A stretch of 64,000 nucleotides of DNA from CALABS01 sp050260775 (GTDB lineage Bacteria > Pseudomonadota > Alphaproteobacteria > Rhodospirillales > Magnetospirillaceae): NCBI GenBank assembly GCA_050260775.1, contig JBLNCP010000036.1, forward strand, positions 124,001 to 188,000, given 5' to 3'. The position numbers were made by a program, and so were the translations under genes. Positions 24,766 through 33,221 of this stretch are shown here, piece after piece. Within the stretch, counting starts at the first letter, position 1. Each line of letters begins with the position of its first letter. The notes under the pieces are model-generated. The model was not told where the DNA came from. It ran no database searches and saw nothing but the letters and a program-made list of their open reading frames with translations.

Positions 24766-26118
24766 ATGAAATCCGATCTGGCGGCGAAGTATGACCTCAG
24801 GGTCCCCCGCTACACTTCGTACCCGACGGCCCCGCATTTCCATCCCGGCATCGGCCCGGATACGTATGGCCGCTGGCTGGGCGAACTCGACCCGGCCGAC
24901 GAATTGTCGCTCTATCTGCACATCGCCTATTGCGCCGAGATGTGCTGGTTCTGCGGCTGCCACACCAAGATCACCAAGCGCTACGCCCCGGTAGCCGCCT
25001 ACATGGACGCGCTGTGGGGCGAGGTGGCCATGGTCGCCGACCGGCTGCCCACCCGCATGACCGCGCGGCACATCCATTTTGGCGGCGGCAGCCCGACGAT
25101 CCTGTCGTCCGAGGACTTCGTCAAGACCATCGACCTGCTGCGCACCCGCTTCAAGGTCAAAGACAACGCCGAAATCGCGGTGGAGCTCGACCCCCGCACC
25201 GCCGACGAGGACTACGTCAAGGCGATGGCCGGGGCTGGCGTGACGCGCGCCTCCATCGGGGTGCAGGATTTCGATCCGCAGGTCCAGAAGGCGATCAACC
25301 GCATCCAGCCCTACGAGGTCACCGCCGACGTCATCGGCTGGCTGAGGAAGTACGGCGTCCCCGAGATCAACATCGACCTGGTCTACGGCCTGCCCTACCA
25401 GACGCTCGACGGCCTGCTCGACACCATCGACCGCGCGGTGGAATTCGGCCCCAAGCGCATCGCCCTGTTCGGCTACGCCCACGTGCCGTGGATGAAGAAG
25501 CACCAGCGCCTCATCCCCGACGAGTCGCTGCCCGACACCGAGATGCGCTGGCGGCAGTACGAGGAAGGCTGCAAGCGCCTGACCGAGACCCACGGCTACG
25601 TCCAGATCGGCCTCGACCACTTCGCCGCCCCGGATGACGAAATGGCCATCGCCCTCAAGGCGAAGCGGCTGCACCGCAACTTCCAGGGCTACACCACCGA
25701 TGTCGCCTCGACGCTGATCGGCTTCGGCGCCAGCGGCATCGGCTCGCTGCCGCAGGGCTACGTCGCCAATGTCGGCGAGATCCACTTCTACCAGCAGGCC
25801 ATCCGCGAAGGCCGGCTGACCACCGCCCGCGGCGTCGCCATCAGCGATGACGACCGCCTGCGCCGCGCCATCATCGAGCGGCTGATGTGCGATCTCGAAG
25901 TCGACCTCGACAAGGTGGCGGCGCGCTTCGGCCAGGACGGTGCCCAGTTCGCGCCGGAACTGGCGTCGCTCGCTCCCATGCAGGCGGACGGCCTGCTGGT
26001 GGTCGAGGGCCGCCGCATCGTCGTCACCGAGGACGGCCGCACCCTGGTCCGCGCGGCCTGCGCCGCCTTCGACCGCTACCTCAAGCAGGGCGAGCAGCGG
26101 CACTCCAAGGCGGTGTAG
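24766..26118 (+). CDS. hemN: Oxygen-independent coproporphyrinogen III oxidase (radical SAM)
   Basis: HemN converts coproporphyrinogen III to protoporphyrinogen IX without oxygen in heme (and bacteriochlorophyll) synthesis. The 450-residue protein has the radical SAM cluster motif YCAEMCWFCGC with Cys56, Cys60 and Cys63, plus the HemN-specific Cys65. SAM-binding GGGSPT follows, then ASIGVQDFDPQVQKAINR and the C-terminal HemN domain (LIGFGASGIGSLPQGY). The N-terminal VPRYTSYPTAPHF is diagnostic for true HemN rather than HemW. The ATG at 24766 follows GAGGG. It is divergent from the Sel1/peroxidase operon. It supports anaerobic or microaerobic life. Confidence 0.93.
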   Translation: MKSDLAAKYDLRVPRYTSYPTAPHFHPGIGPDTYGRWLGELDPADELSLYLHIAYCAEMCWFCGCHTKITKRYAPVAAYMDALWGEVAMVADRLPTRMTARHIHFGGGSPTILSSEDFVKTIDLLRTRFKVKDNAEIAVELDPRTADEDYVKAMAGAGVTRASIGVQDFDPQVQKAINRIQPYEVTADVIGWLRKYGVPEINIDLVYGLPYQTLDGLLDTIDRAVEFGPKRIALFGYAHVPWMKKHQRLIPDESLPDTEMRWRQYEEGCKRLTETHGYVQIGLDHFAAPDDEMAIALKAKRLHRNFQGYTTDVASTLIGFGASGIGSLPQGYVANVGEIHFYQQAIREGRLTTARGVAISDDDRLRRAIIERLMCDLEVDLDKVAARFGQDGAQFAPELASLAPMQADGLLVVEGRRIVVTEDGRTLVRAACAAFDRYLKQGEQRHSKAV

Positions 26119-26131
26119 GCGTCTCCAAATC

Positions 26132-26197
26132 GTCACCCCCGGGCTTGACCCGGGGGGCCATGGATGGCCGGGTCAAGCCCGGCCATGACGATGTGAC
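26132..26197. repeat. Interspersed palindromic repeat with CCGGGCTTGACCCGG core
   Basis: This inverted repeat begins GTCACCCCCGGGCTTGACCC and ends in ATGTGAC, with GGGCCATGGATGGCCGGG near the centre. The part 26162-26187 is identical over 26 bases to 43437-43462. It lies between the convergent hemN and SulP genes and could end transcription from both sides. Confidence 0.75.
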
Positions 26198-26238
26198 ATT
26201 ATCCGTCGATGGGAAAATACCCTTCCCGGAGAGCGGCT

Positions 26239-28056
26239 CTACGCCGCCGGAGCGGCCTGTTCTTCCTCGTCGCCGGTCGGTTCCAGCTTGCCGCGGCGGG
26301 CACACTCGACGAACACGTTGCGGGTACAGCCGCGGCACATGTCATGGTCGATGCGGCCGTAGACCACGCGCAGCGCCTGCGTCTTGGACTGGAAGATGTT
26401 GGCCTCGCCGATGTCGTCGATGTAGCCGCCCTTGCGCAGCATGGCGCACACGTCTTCCTTGACCCGGATGAGGTACAGGGCGCCACCGCGGGCGCGCCAG
26501 CGCCGCGCCTCCTGCGCCAGCGCCTCGGCACCGGCGATGTCGAGGAAGTTCACCCCCGACATCACGATGATCAGGTGCTTGATGCCGGGGTTTTCCTTCT
26601 CCCAGCCCCGCACCGTCTCCTGCAGGTAGTTGACGGCGCCGAAGAACAGCGAGCCGTCGATGCGCGCGATGCGGACCTGCGGGCATTCCGGCAGGCTGGC
26701 GTCGGTGGTGAACTTGCGGGTCGGGCTGTTGGGATCGGGCACGCGCACCAGGATCTTCGGCCGCGACGTCCGGTTGAGGTAGAGCAGCAGCGACAGGATG
26801 ACGCCCGCGAAGATCGCCAGCTCGAGCTCGAGGAACAGCGTCGACAGGAAGGTCACCGCCAGGATCGCGGTTTCCTGCCGGCTGGTGGTGATGATCTGGT
26901 GGATGTGGTGCTTGTCGATCAGGCCATAGGCGACCAGGAACAGCACGCCGGCCATGGCCGCGTTGGGCAGGTAGGCGGCATAGGGCGCCACCAGCACGAC
27001 GATGACGCCGAGGAAGGCGCCGGCGGCCACGGCGGCGATCGGGGTCTTGGCCCCGGCCTCGTAGTTGACGCCGCTGCGGTTGAAGGAGCCGGTGGCGACA
27101 TAGCCGGAGAAGAAAGCGCCGGCGATGTTGGAGAGGCCCTGGCCGATGAATTCCTGGTTGCCGTCGATGTGCTGGCCGCTGCGCACCGCCAGCGCCCGCG
27201 AAATCGACAGCGCCTCGGTCAAGGCGAACAGGGTCACCGCCACCGCGGTCTGCGCCAGCTTGCGCCACACCTCGGGATCGAAGCTCGGCGCCGACAGCGG
27301 CGGCAGGCTGGCGGGCAGCGCGCCCACCGTCGGCACCGGGCCGGTCGGACCGAACCCGTTGAGGACGAGGGACACCAAGCTGCCGCCCAGGATCGCCACG
27401 ATCATGTACGGGATCTTGGGGAAAAACCGGCGCATCAGGATGCCGGTGGCCAGCGTCGCGGTGGCGACGGCCATGATCGGCAGCGAGATCTGGCCGAGAT
27501 GGGTGAAGAAATAGGACAGGATCTCGTGGAAGTGGGCGCCGCGCGGGATGGGCAGGCCGAAGAAGTTCTTGATCTGGTTGACGCCGATGAGGACGCCGGC
27601 CCCGGCCGTGAAGCCGATCACCACCGAATGCGAGATGAAGTTGACCAGCGAGCCGAGGCGGAACAGGCCCATGGTCAGCTCGATGAGGCCGACCATCACC
27701 GCCAGCGTCAGGGCCAGGACGACGTATTGCTGCGAGGCCGGTTCGGCCAGGGCGCTGAGCGACGAGAACAGCACCAGCGACGCCGCGGTGGTCGGGCCGG
27801 AAACCAGGTGCCAGGACGATCCGAACAGGGCGGCGATGATCGCCGGCACCATGCCGGCGTAGAGGCCGTATTCGGGGGGCATGCCGGCGATGGTGGCGAA
27901 GGCCACGCCCTGGGGCAGCACCACCACGGCGCCGGTCAGGCCGGCGGTCAGGTCGGCGGTCAGGGTGTTTCGGTTGACGTTGGGCAGCCAGGAGAGGAAG
28001 GGGAAGAGCTTGTTCAGCCACGCCGCACGGGCGGGCGCCTCCATACGCAACAACAT
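26239..28056 (-). CDS. SulP-family anion transporter with STAS domain and Cys tail
   Basis: This 605-residue inner membrane protein is a SulP/SLC26 anion transporter. Residues 20-430 hold the membrane domain, with the signature ADLTAGLTGAVVVLPQGVAF at the start and ISRALAVRSGQHIDGNQEFI further on. A STAS domain follows at about 465-560 (HLIIVMSGVNFLDIAGAEAL). The tail carries Cys574, Cys577 and Cys585 in CRGCTRNVFVEC, which I do not know as a normal SulP feature. SulP proteins carry sulphate or bicarbonate. Divergence from cbbM makes bicarbonate supply to RuBisCO attractive but unproven. It is a single-gene unit. Confidence 0.87.
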   Translation of the reverse strand: MLLRMEAPARAAWLNKLFPFLSWLPNVNRNTLTADLTAGLTGAVVVLPQGVAFATIAGMPPEYGLYAGMVPAIIAALFGSSWHLVSGPTTAASLVLFSSLSALAEPASQQYVVLALTLAVMVGLIELTMGLFRLGSLVNFISHSVVIGFTAGAGVLIGVNQIKNFFGLPIPRGAHFHEILSYFFTHLGQISLPIMAVATATLATGILMRRFFPKIPYMIVAILGGSLVSLVLNGFGPTGPVPTVGALPASLPPLSAPSFDPEVWRKLAQTAVAVTLFALTEALSISRALAVRSGQHIDGNQEFIGQGLSNIAGAFFSGYVATGSFNRSGVNYEAGAKTPIAAVAAGAFLGVIVVLVAPYAAYLPNAAMAGVLFLVAYGLIDKHHIHQIITTSRQETAILAVTFLSTLFLELELAIFAGVILSLLLYLNRTSRPKILVRVPDPNSPTRKFTTDASLPECPQVRIARIDGSLFFGAVNYLQETVRGWEKENPGIKHLIIVMSGVNFLDIAGAEALAQEARRWRARGGALYLIRVKEDVCAMLRKGGYIDDIGEANIFQSKTQALRVVYGRIDHDMCRGCTRNVFVECARRGKLEPTGDEEEQAAPAA

Positions 28057-28410
28057 GCCTCCTCCTGGGACGCCTAAGATAATCCGGATTTGTCACACTT
28101 TAGAGAATTCTAATCCGTCACGCAATTTCATCGAAGGTATGGCAACTATTTTGACGGCGGCGATCGACCGGGGAACCGGTACGCCCGGGGTGGCGAGCCC
28201 CCACCCGCCCTGGAGTTGCTGCACCGCACACTGCCCGTTTCCCACCCCGCCGGGCGGCACTGTCGCCACCCATCAAATTCTCCCCTCCACCCCACCCGGG
28301 TGTTCCGGCGCGACATTTCCTTGGGCAAAGTGGGGACACTCGAACCGGGTGAGCCGGCAAACGGCGGCAGACGGCCCAATAGAAGACCGACGAAAGTAGG
28401 GAAGGACCAA
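28057..28410. other. Divergent SulP/cbbM control region
   Basis: No gene is visible in these 354 bases. The SulP-proximal third is AT-richer and holds the candidate LysR-type box at 28100-28113 and the direct repeat TAATCCG at 28079 and 28111. The cbbM-proximal part is C-rich with several short imperfect hairpins and ends with GGGAAGGACCAA as ribosome site. I could not place convincing -35/-10 elements. A CbbR-type activator would be expected to act here, but no cbbR gene is in the window. Confidence 0.5.
28100..28113. promoter_or_regulatory. Candidate LysR-type (CbbR-like) box
   Basis: TTAGAGAATTCTAA is an inverted repeat of TTAG and CTAA and contains the T-N11-A pattern used by LysR-type regulators. 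It lies about 300 bases before cbbM and about 45 bases before the SulP start, closer to SulP than a normal CbbR site would be to cbbM. Confidence 0.3.
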
Positions 28411-29796
28411 ATGGATCAGTCCAAGCGCTACGTGAACCTGAACCTCAGGGAAGACGAACTGATCGCCGCCGGGCGGCACGTTCTGTGCGCCTACATCATC
28501 AAGCCCAAGGCCGGCTACGAGCCGGTGTCGACCGCCGCGCACTTCGCCGCCGAGTCCTCGACCGGCACGAACGTGGAAGTCTGCACCACCGACGACTTCA
28601 CCCGCGGCGTCGACGCCCTGGTCTACGAAGTCAGCGACCAGGGCAACGGCGACTACCTGATGAAGATCGCCTATCCCAACGAGCTGTTCGACCGCAACGT
28701 CATCGACGGCCGCGCCATGATCGTGTCGTTCCTGACGCTGACCATCGGCAACAACCAGGGCATGTCGGACGTCGAATACGCCAAGATGCACGACTTCTAC
28801 GTGCCGCGCGAAATGCTGCAGCTGTTCGATGGCCCGGCCATGAACATCAAGGACATGTGGCGCGTGCTCGGCCGGCCGCAGGAGAACGGCGGCATGGTGG
28901 TCGGCACCATCATCAAGCCGAAGCTGGGCCTGCGTCCCAAGCCGTTCGCCGACGCCTGCTACCAGTTCTGGCTGGGCGGCGACTTCATCAAGAACGACGA
29001 GCCCCAGGGCAACCAGGTATTCGCGCCCCTGAAGGACACCATCACCCTGGTCGCCGACGCCATGAAGCGGGCCCAGGACGAGACCGGCGAGGCCAAGATC
29101 TTCTCGGCCAACATCACCGCCGACGACCCCTTCGAGATGATCCGCCGCGGCGAACTCATCCTCGAGATCTTCGGCGCCAACGCCAGCCACGTCGCCTTCC
29201 TGGTCGACGGCTATGTCGGCGGCCCCTCGGCCATCACGCTGTGCCGGCGCTACTTCCCCAACCAGTTCCTGCACTACCACCGCGCCGGCCACGGCGCCGT
29301 GACCTCCAAGCAGTCCAAGCGCGGCTACAACGTGCTCACCCACATGAAGATGGCCCGCCTGCAGGGTGCCTCGGGCATCCACACCGGCACCATGGGCTAC
29401 GGCAAGATGGAAGGCGACAAGAACGAGAAGATGGTCGCCTACATGCTGGAGCGGGACGTCGCCGACGGCGTATACTACCGCCAGGACTGGCACGGCATGA
29501 AGCCGACCACCCCGATCATCTCGGGCGGCATGAATGCGCTGCGCCTGCCGGGCTTCTTCGACAACCTCGGCCACTCGAACGTCATCCAGACCTCGGGCGG
29601 CGGCGCCTTCGGCCACAAGGACGGCGGCACGGTGGGCGCCAAGTCGCTGCGGCTGGCCCACGAGGCCTGGGTGCGCAAGGTCAACCTGGTCGACTACGCC
29701 ATGGAGCATCCGGCGCTGAAGGGCGCCTTCGAAAGCTTCCCGGCCGACGCCGACAAGCTCTACCCGGGCTGGCGCGAGAAGCTGAAGGTGCGCTGA
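28411..29796 (+). CDS. cbbM: Form II ribulose-1,5-bisphosphate carboxylase/oxygenase
   Basis: This 461-residue protein is form II RuBisCO, the CO2-fixing enzyme of the Calvin cycle, which works as a dimer or oligomer of large subunits only. It matches the Rhodospirillum rubrum type closely (MDQSKRYVNLNLREDELIAA). Catalytic Lys169 lies in IIKPKLGLRPKPFA, and the Lys to be carbamylated is Lys194 in GGDFIKNDEP. The second half has HYHRAGHGAVTSKQSKRG and SGGMNALRLPGFF. The ATG at 28411 follows GGGAAGGA. No small subunit gene is present, as expected. Phosphoribulokinase follows 89 bases downstream on the same strand. Confidence 0.97.
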   Translation: MDQSKRYVNLNLREDELIAAGRHVLCAYIIKPKAGYEPVSTAAHFAAESSTGTNVEVCTTDDFTRGVDALVYEVSDQGNGDYLMKIAYPNELFDRNVIDGRAMIVSFLTLTIGNNQGMSDVEYAKMHDFYVPREMLQLFDGPAMNIKDMWRVLGRPQENGGMVVGTIIKPKLGLRPKPFADACYQFWLGGDFIKNDEPQGNQVFAPLKDTITLVADAMKRAQDETGEAKIFSANITADDPFEMIRRGELILEIFGANASHVAFLVDGYVGGPSAITLCRRYFPNQFLHYHRAGHGAVTSKQSKRGYNVLTHMKMARLQGASGIHTGTMGYGKMEGDKNEKMVAYMLERDVADGVYYRQDWHGMKPTTPIISGGMNALRLPGFFDNLGHSNVIQTSGGGAFGHKDGGTVGAKSLRLAHEAWVRKVNLVDYAMEHPALKGAFESFPADADKLYPGWREKLKVR

Positions 29797-29885
29797 GCCG
29801 TGCACCGAGGATAGTGGATGGGGATTTGGAGAGCGGGCGGCCACAAGCCCGCCTCCCGAGCCTCCCGAAAGAGGAGAGGAAGGCC

Positions 29886-30779
29886 GTGTCGAGGAAGCAT
29901 CCGATCATCGCCGTCACCGGGTCGTCCGGAGCGGGCACCAGCACCGTCAAGGAAGCCTTCGAGCACATGTTCCGCCGCGAGGGCATCACCCCGGCGGTCA
30001 TCGAGGGCGACAGCTTTCACCGCTACAACCGCGTCGACATGAAGAAGGCGATGGCGGAAGCCGAGGTTGCCGGCAACCGGCACTTCTCGCACTTCGGCGC
30101 CGAGGCCAACCTGTTCGGCGAGCTGGCCGAGCTGTTCGCCCAGTACGCCGCCACCGGCTGCGGCCGCCGGCGCTATTACATCCACAATGACGAAGAAGCC
30201 AATCGCTTCTCCCATTACAACGTCAAGTCCGGCGAGTTCACCCCGTGGGAGGACCTGCCGGAGAACACCGACCTGCTGTTCTACGAGGGCCTGCACGGCG
30301 CCGTCGCCACCAAGGAATGCAACGTCGCCCAGCATGCCGACCTCAAGATCGGCGTGGTGCCGGTGATCAACCTTGAATGGATCCAGAAGATCCACCGCGA
30401 CACCAAGATGCGGGGCTATTCGGAAGAGGCGGTGATGGACACCATCCTTCGCCGCATGCACGACTACGTCCACTACATCGTGCCGCAGTTCAAGCTGACC
30501 GACATCAACTTCCAGCGGGTGCCGATCGTCGACACCTCCGACCCGATCATCGCGCGCGACATCCCCACCCCCGACGAGAGCCTGGTGGTGATCCGCTTCC
30601 GCAAACCCGACCGCTTCCGCGTCGACTTCCCGTTCCTGCTGCAGATGATCAAGGATTCGTGGATGAGCCGACGCAACACCATCGTGGTTCCTGGCGGCAA
30701 GATGGGCCTGGCCATGGAACTCATCCTTACCCCGATCCTCCGTCGGATCATGGAAGACCGTAGGTCTCTCATGGGATGA
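29886..30779 (+). CDS. cbbP: Phosphoribulokinase
   Basis: This 297-residue enzyme phosphorylates ribulose 5-phosphate to RuBP, the substrate of RuBisCO. The P-loop is GSSGAGTST near residue 12. The proteobacterial class is shown by IEGDSFHRYNRVDMKKAM, NLFGELAELF and FYEGLHGAVATKECNVAQ. The GTG at 29886 is the start, with AGGAGAGGAAGG directly before it. It is cotranscribed with cbbM, and a strong terminator follows 17 bases after the stop. The other Calvin genes are not in the window, so the cbb genes are split or reduced to this pair here. Confidence 0.96.
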   Translation: MSRKHPIIAVTGSSGAGTSTVKEAFEHMFRREGITPAVIEGDSFHRYNRVDMKKAMAEAEVAGNRHFSHFGAEANLFGELAELFAQYAATGCGRRRYYIHNDEEANRFSHYNVKSGEFTPWEDLPENTDLLFYEGLHGAVATKECNVAQHADLKIGVVPVINLEWIQKIHRDTKMRGYSEEAVMDTILRRMHDYVHYIVPQFKLTDINFQRVPIVDTSDPIIARDIPTPDESLVVIRFRKPDRFRVDFPFLLQMIKDSWMSRRNTIVVPGGKMGLAMELILTPILRRIMEDRRSLMG

Positions 30780-30795
30780 CGGGGGAGCCACACCT

Positions 30796-30829
30796 GGCCG
30801 GCAGCCACAAGCTGCCGGCCTCTTTTTTT
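30796..30829 (+). terminator. Rho-independent terminator of cbbM-cbbP
   Basis: A perfect ten-base stem GGCCGGCAGC/GCTGCCGGCC with loop CACAA is followed by TCTTTTTTT. It lies 17 bases after the cbbP stop and closes the Calvin cycle operon. Confidence 0.9.
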
Positions 30830-30875
30830 GGCCATAGCGGATCAGCGGGTGGACGACGGCACGGCCCCACCGGAT

Positions 30876-30949
30876 GTCATCCTGGGCGGAGCGAAGGATC
30901 TCATGCCGAGCCATCCGAGATCCTTCATCGCCCCGCTCCTCAGGATGAC
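30876..30949. repeat. Interspersed palindromic repeat, copy 2
   Basis: The outer arms GTCATCCTG and CAGGATGAC and the inner GAAGGATCTC facing GAGATCCTTC form a long inverted repeat. It belongs to the same family as 262-341, with base changes on both arms. Confidence 0.75.
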
Positions 30950-30982
30950 ACCCGGTCACGGCCAGACCGGCGGAAAGGATGC

Positions 30983-31246
30983 GAGGGGGGAGCGTTTGGG
31001 GGCCGCTCCCCCCTCTTACATCCACCCGCGGCACTGGGGTTCGGGGACGGCCGCGCGTGGATATAGGGATTGAGGGGGAGCGTTTGGGGGCCGCTCCCCC
31101 TCGGAGGGATGCTTCCGCAGTGCTGGGTTCGGGGACGAACGGCGGAAGCACCCCAAGCTGTCTGAGTGGGGAGGAGGGCTTTGGGGGCGCCCTCCTCCCG
31201 CTTTTCCCCCGCGGCACTGGGGTTCGGGGACGGCCACGGGGAAAAG
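30983..31246 (+). repeat. Three tandem copies of a two-hairpin element with covarying stems
   Basis: Each copy has hairpin A and hairpin B. Hairpin A stems are GAGGGGGGAGCG/CGCTCCCCCCTC (30983-31015), GAGGGGGAGCG/CGCTCCCCCTC (31072-31102) and GGGAGGAGGGC/GCCCTCCTCCC (31169-31199). All three have the same loop TTTGGGGGC. Hairpin B outer stems are ATCCAC/GTGGAT (31020-31062), GCTTCCGC/GCGGAAGC (31111-31149) and CTTTTCCCC/GGGGAAAAG (31201-31246). Their inner parts share CTGGGTTCGGGGACG or the one-base longer CTGGGGTTCGGGGACG. The stems differ in sequence but stay paired while the loops stay the same. I know no named family for it. It fills the gap between the cbbP terminator and the 3' end of the convergent kinase gene. 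Confidence 0.8.
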
Positions 31247-31255
31247 AAGAACCTC

Positions 31256-32971
31256 CTAGGCGGCGTCGGCCTCCGGATCAGCGAGGGCTTGCGCCTGCAG
31301 CGGCAGAGTGAAGGTGAAGGTGGTGCCGACCCCGACCTCGGACTCCACCCAGATCCGCCCGCCCATGCGCTCGATCATGCGCCGCGCGATGGCCAGGCCC
31401 ATGCCGGTGCCGGGGCGCTCGTCGACGCCGTGCAGACGGTGGAAGATCTCGAAGATGCGCGAGAAATGGCGGCGCTCGATGCCGATGCCGTTGTCGCGCA
31501 CGACAAAGACCGCCACTCCGTCCTCGGTCCGACCGCTCAAGTGTATGATGGGGCGCCGGTCCTCGGCCCGGTAACGCAGGCCGTTGTCGAGCAGCTGGGT
31601 GAAGATCTCGGCGAGGCTTCGCGGCTCCGCCGCCACCTCGGGCAGCGCATCGACGATCACCGTCGCGGAGGTGAGGCCGATATCCTCGGCCAGGCGCTCG
31701 ACGGCGACCGAGGCGGCCTCCTCCGCCGACACCACATGGTCGGCCGGCGGCAGATGGTCGACGGCGACGAAGGATTCCAGATCCTGTACCAGCTTGCGGA
31801 TGCGCTGCGCCCCTTGCACCACCTGGGCGACGTAGCCGCGTCCCTCTTCGTCGAGGACGTCCTCGGCATGCTTGGCCAGCAGTTGGGCATAGGCGACGAC
31901 CCGCCGCAACGGCTCCTGAAGGTCGTGGGCGGACACCTCGGCGATGCGTTCCAGGTCGGCGACATAGCGCTTGAGCCGCTCGCGGCTTTCCACCAGTTCG
32001 GCCTTCTTCACCGTCAGGTCGCGGGCGATGATCTCCTGGCGACGCACCATCTGGAACAGGAGGGCGACGGCGCCCCCCAGCACCACGGTCAAGGCGACGC
32101 CGACCAGGCAGTAGGCGATCTCGGTGCCGCGATGGGCCGCCATCACCTCATGTTCGGACCGTCCCACCATCACCGCCAGCGGCAGCTTGGACAGTGCCCG
32201 GAAGCTGGTGATGCGGCGGATGCCGTCGAGGGGGCCGTCCAGCACCTCGCTGCCGCCGCCGGCGCTGAAGACGCGATCGATCAGCCGGCTGTCGCCGATG
32301 CTCTCGCCGATTTGCGGCGCCCCCGTCTCCGAGGCGGCGCGGACGATGCCGTCGTGGCCGACCAGCAGGACGCTGCCCTGCGCGCCGATGTCGATCGAGG
32401 AATAGAAATCCGACAGGTAATGGGGATCGAGCGAGATCACCACCACGCCGTCGAAGGCGCCGTTGCGCTCGAGACGCCGGGTCAGTTGGATCGACCACCT
32501 GCCCGAGGCGCGTCCCAGCACCGGCCGGCTGATGAACGGCTGCACGGCCTTGGGGTCGCGATGAACCCGGAAATGGTTGCGGTCGGAGAGGTCGAAGCGG
32601 GTGAAGCCGGCCACATTGCTGTCGGCCAGCACCCCGTCGGCGCCGATGCGGGCGACCTGGACCGCCACCTTGCCGAGGATGACGTTGTTGGCGATCGACT
32701 TGTTGATGCTGAAGCGCTCGGGCGCCCGCTCGTATTCCGCCTTGAGATAGACCAGCGTCTGGTCCAGGCCGGCGACGGTGCGCTGGATGTGCTCCTCGAA
32801 GGCGCGCGCCAGATTGGCGGTGTCGGCCTGGGCGGCCTCGACGACGCGGGCGCGCTCCTTGCGCAGGTCCCAGGCGATGCCGGCCCACAGCAGGCAGATC
32901 ACCGCCACGCCGAAGCCGACCACCAGCCAGCCGGCCTTCCCCGCCTTGCGCCGCCCCTCGTGCGTCGTCAT
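31256..32971 (-). CDS. Cache-domain sensor histidine kinase
   Basis: This 571-residue membrane sensor has two membrane helices (about 12-32 and 282-305) around a periplasmic Cache/PDC-type sensing domain (markers DLSDRNHFRVHRDP and GRWSIQLTRRLERNGAFDGV). After a coiled coil comes a phytochrome-type kinase core with phospho-His in VSAHDLQEPLRRVVAY. The ATPase domain shows an N box near LLDNGLRYRAED, DNGIGI and GTGMGLAIA. The start at 32971 gives a short cytosolic head before the first helix. It is divergent from an OmpR-type regulator, its likely partner. The ligand is unknown, probably a small organic molecule. Confidence 0.85.
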   Translation of the reverse strand: MTTHEGRRKAGKAGWLVVGFGVAVICLLWAGIAWDLRKERARVVEAAQADTANLARAFEEHIQRTVAGLDQTLVYLKAEYERAPERFSINKSIANNVILGKVAVQVARIGADGVLADSNVAGFTRFDLSDRNHFRVHRDPKAVQPFISRPVLGRASGRWSIQLTRRLERNGAFDGVVVISLDPHYLSDFYSSIDIGAQGSVLLVGHDGIVRAASETGAPQIGESIGDSRLIDRVFSAGGGSEVLDGPLDGIRRITSFRALSKLPLAVMVGRSEHEVMAAHRGTEIAYCLVGVALTVVLGGAVALLFQMVRRQEIIARDLTVKKAELVESRERLKRYVADLERIAEVSAHDLQEPLRRVVAYAQLLAKHAEDVLDEEGRGYVAQVVQGAQRIRKLVQDLESFVAVDHLPPADHVVSAEEAASVAVERLAEDIGLTSATVIVDALPEVAAEPRSLAEIFTQLLDNGLRYRAEDRRPIIHLSGRTEDGVAVFVVRDNGIGIERRHFSRIFEIFHRLHGVDERPGTGMGLAIARRMIERMGGRIWVESEVGVGTTFTFTLPLQAQALADPEADAA

Positions 32972-33166
32972 GGTGCCCAGCCCGCCCGCAAGGAGGCCGC
33001 CGCCAGCCCGATCCGCTTTCCAGAAAGTCGGACCGGAACCCATCCCTGCATGGCGGCGGCCGTCTCAGCGGCAGTCTTCGAGAAAATGGTCCAAGCGGAC
33101 ACTTGTTAACTCCCTAACCTGGGAGAAATTTATATCTGCTCCCTTTCAATGGAATTGCGGCTGTGA

Positions 33167-33195
33167 TTGAATTGCACTGCAACGCCATGTAAATG
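33167..33195 (+). promoter_or_regulatory. Possible promoter of the OmpR-type regulator
   Basis: TTGAAT (33167-33172) and TAAATG (33190-33195) are 17 bases apart and 27 bases before the GTG start. The -10 match is only 3 of 6, so this is weak. Confidence 0.25.
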
Positions 33196-33221
33196 ATTTG
33201 TGAATACGCAAGGAGTGCTTG

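Noticed and set aside
26132..26197. Insertion sequence end
   Set aside because: There is no transposase gene or target duplication. The element is a short palindrome only.
28273..29844. Minus-strand frame over cbbM
   Set aside because: cbbM is unmistakable on the plus strand; the minus frame is its shadow.
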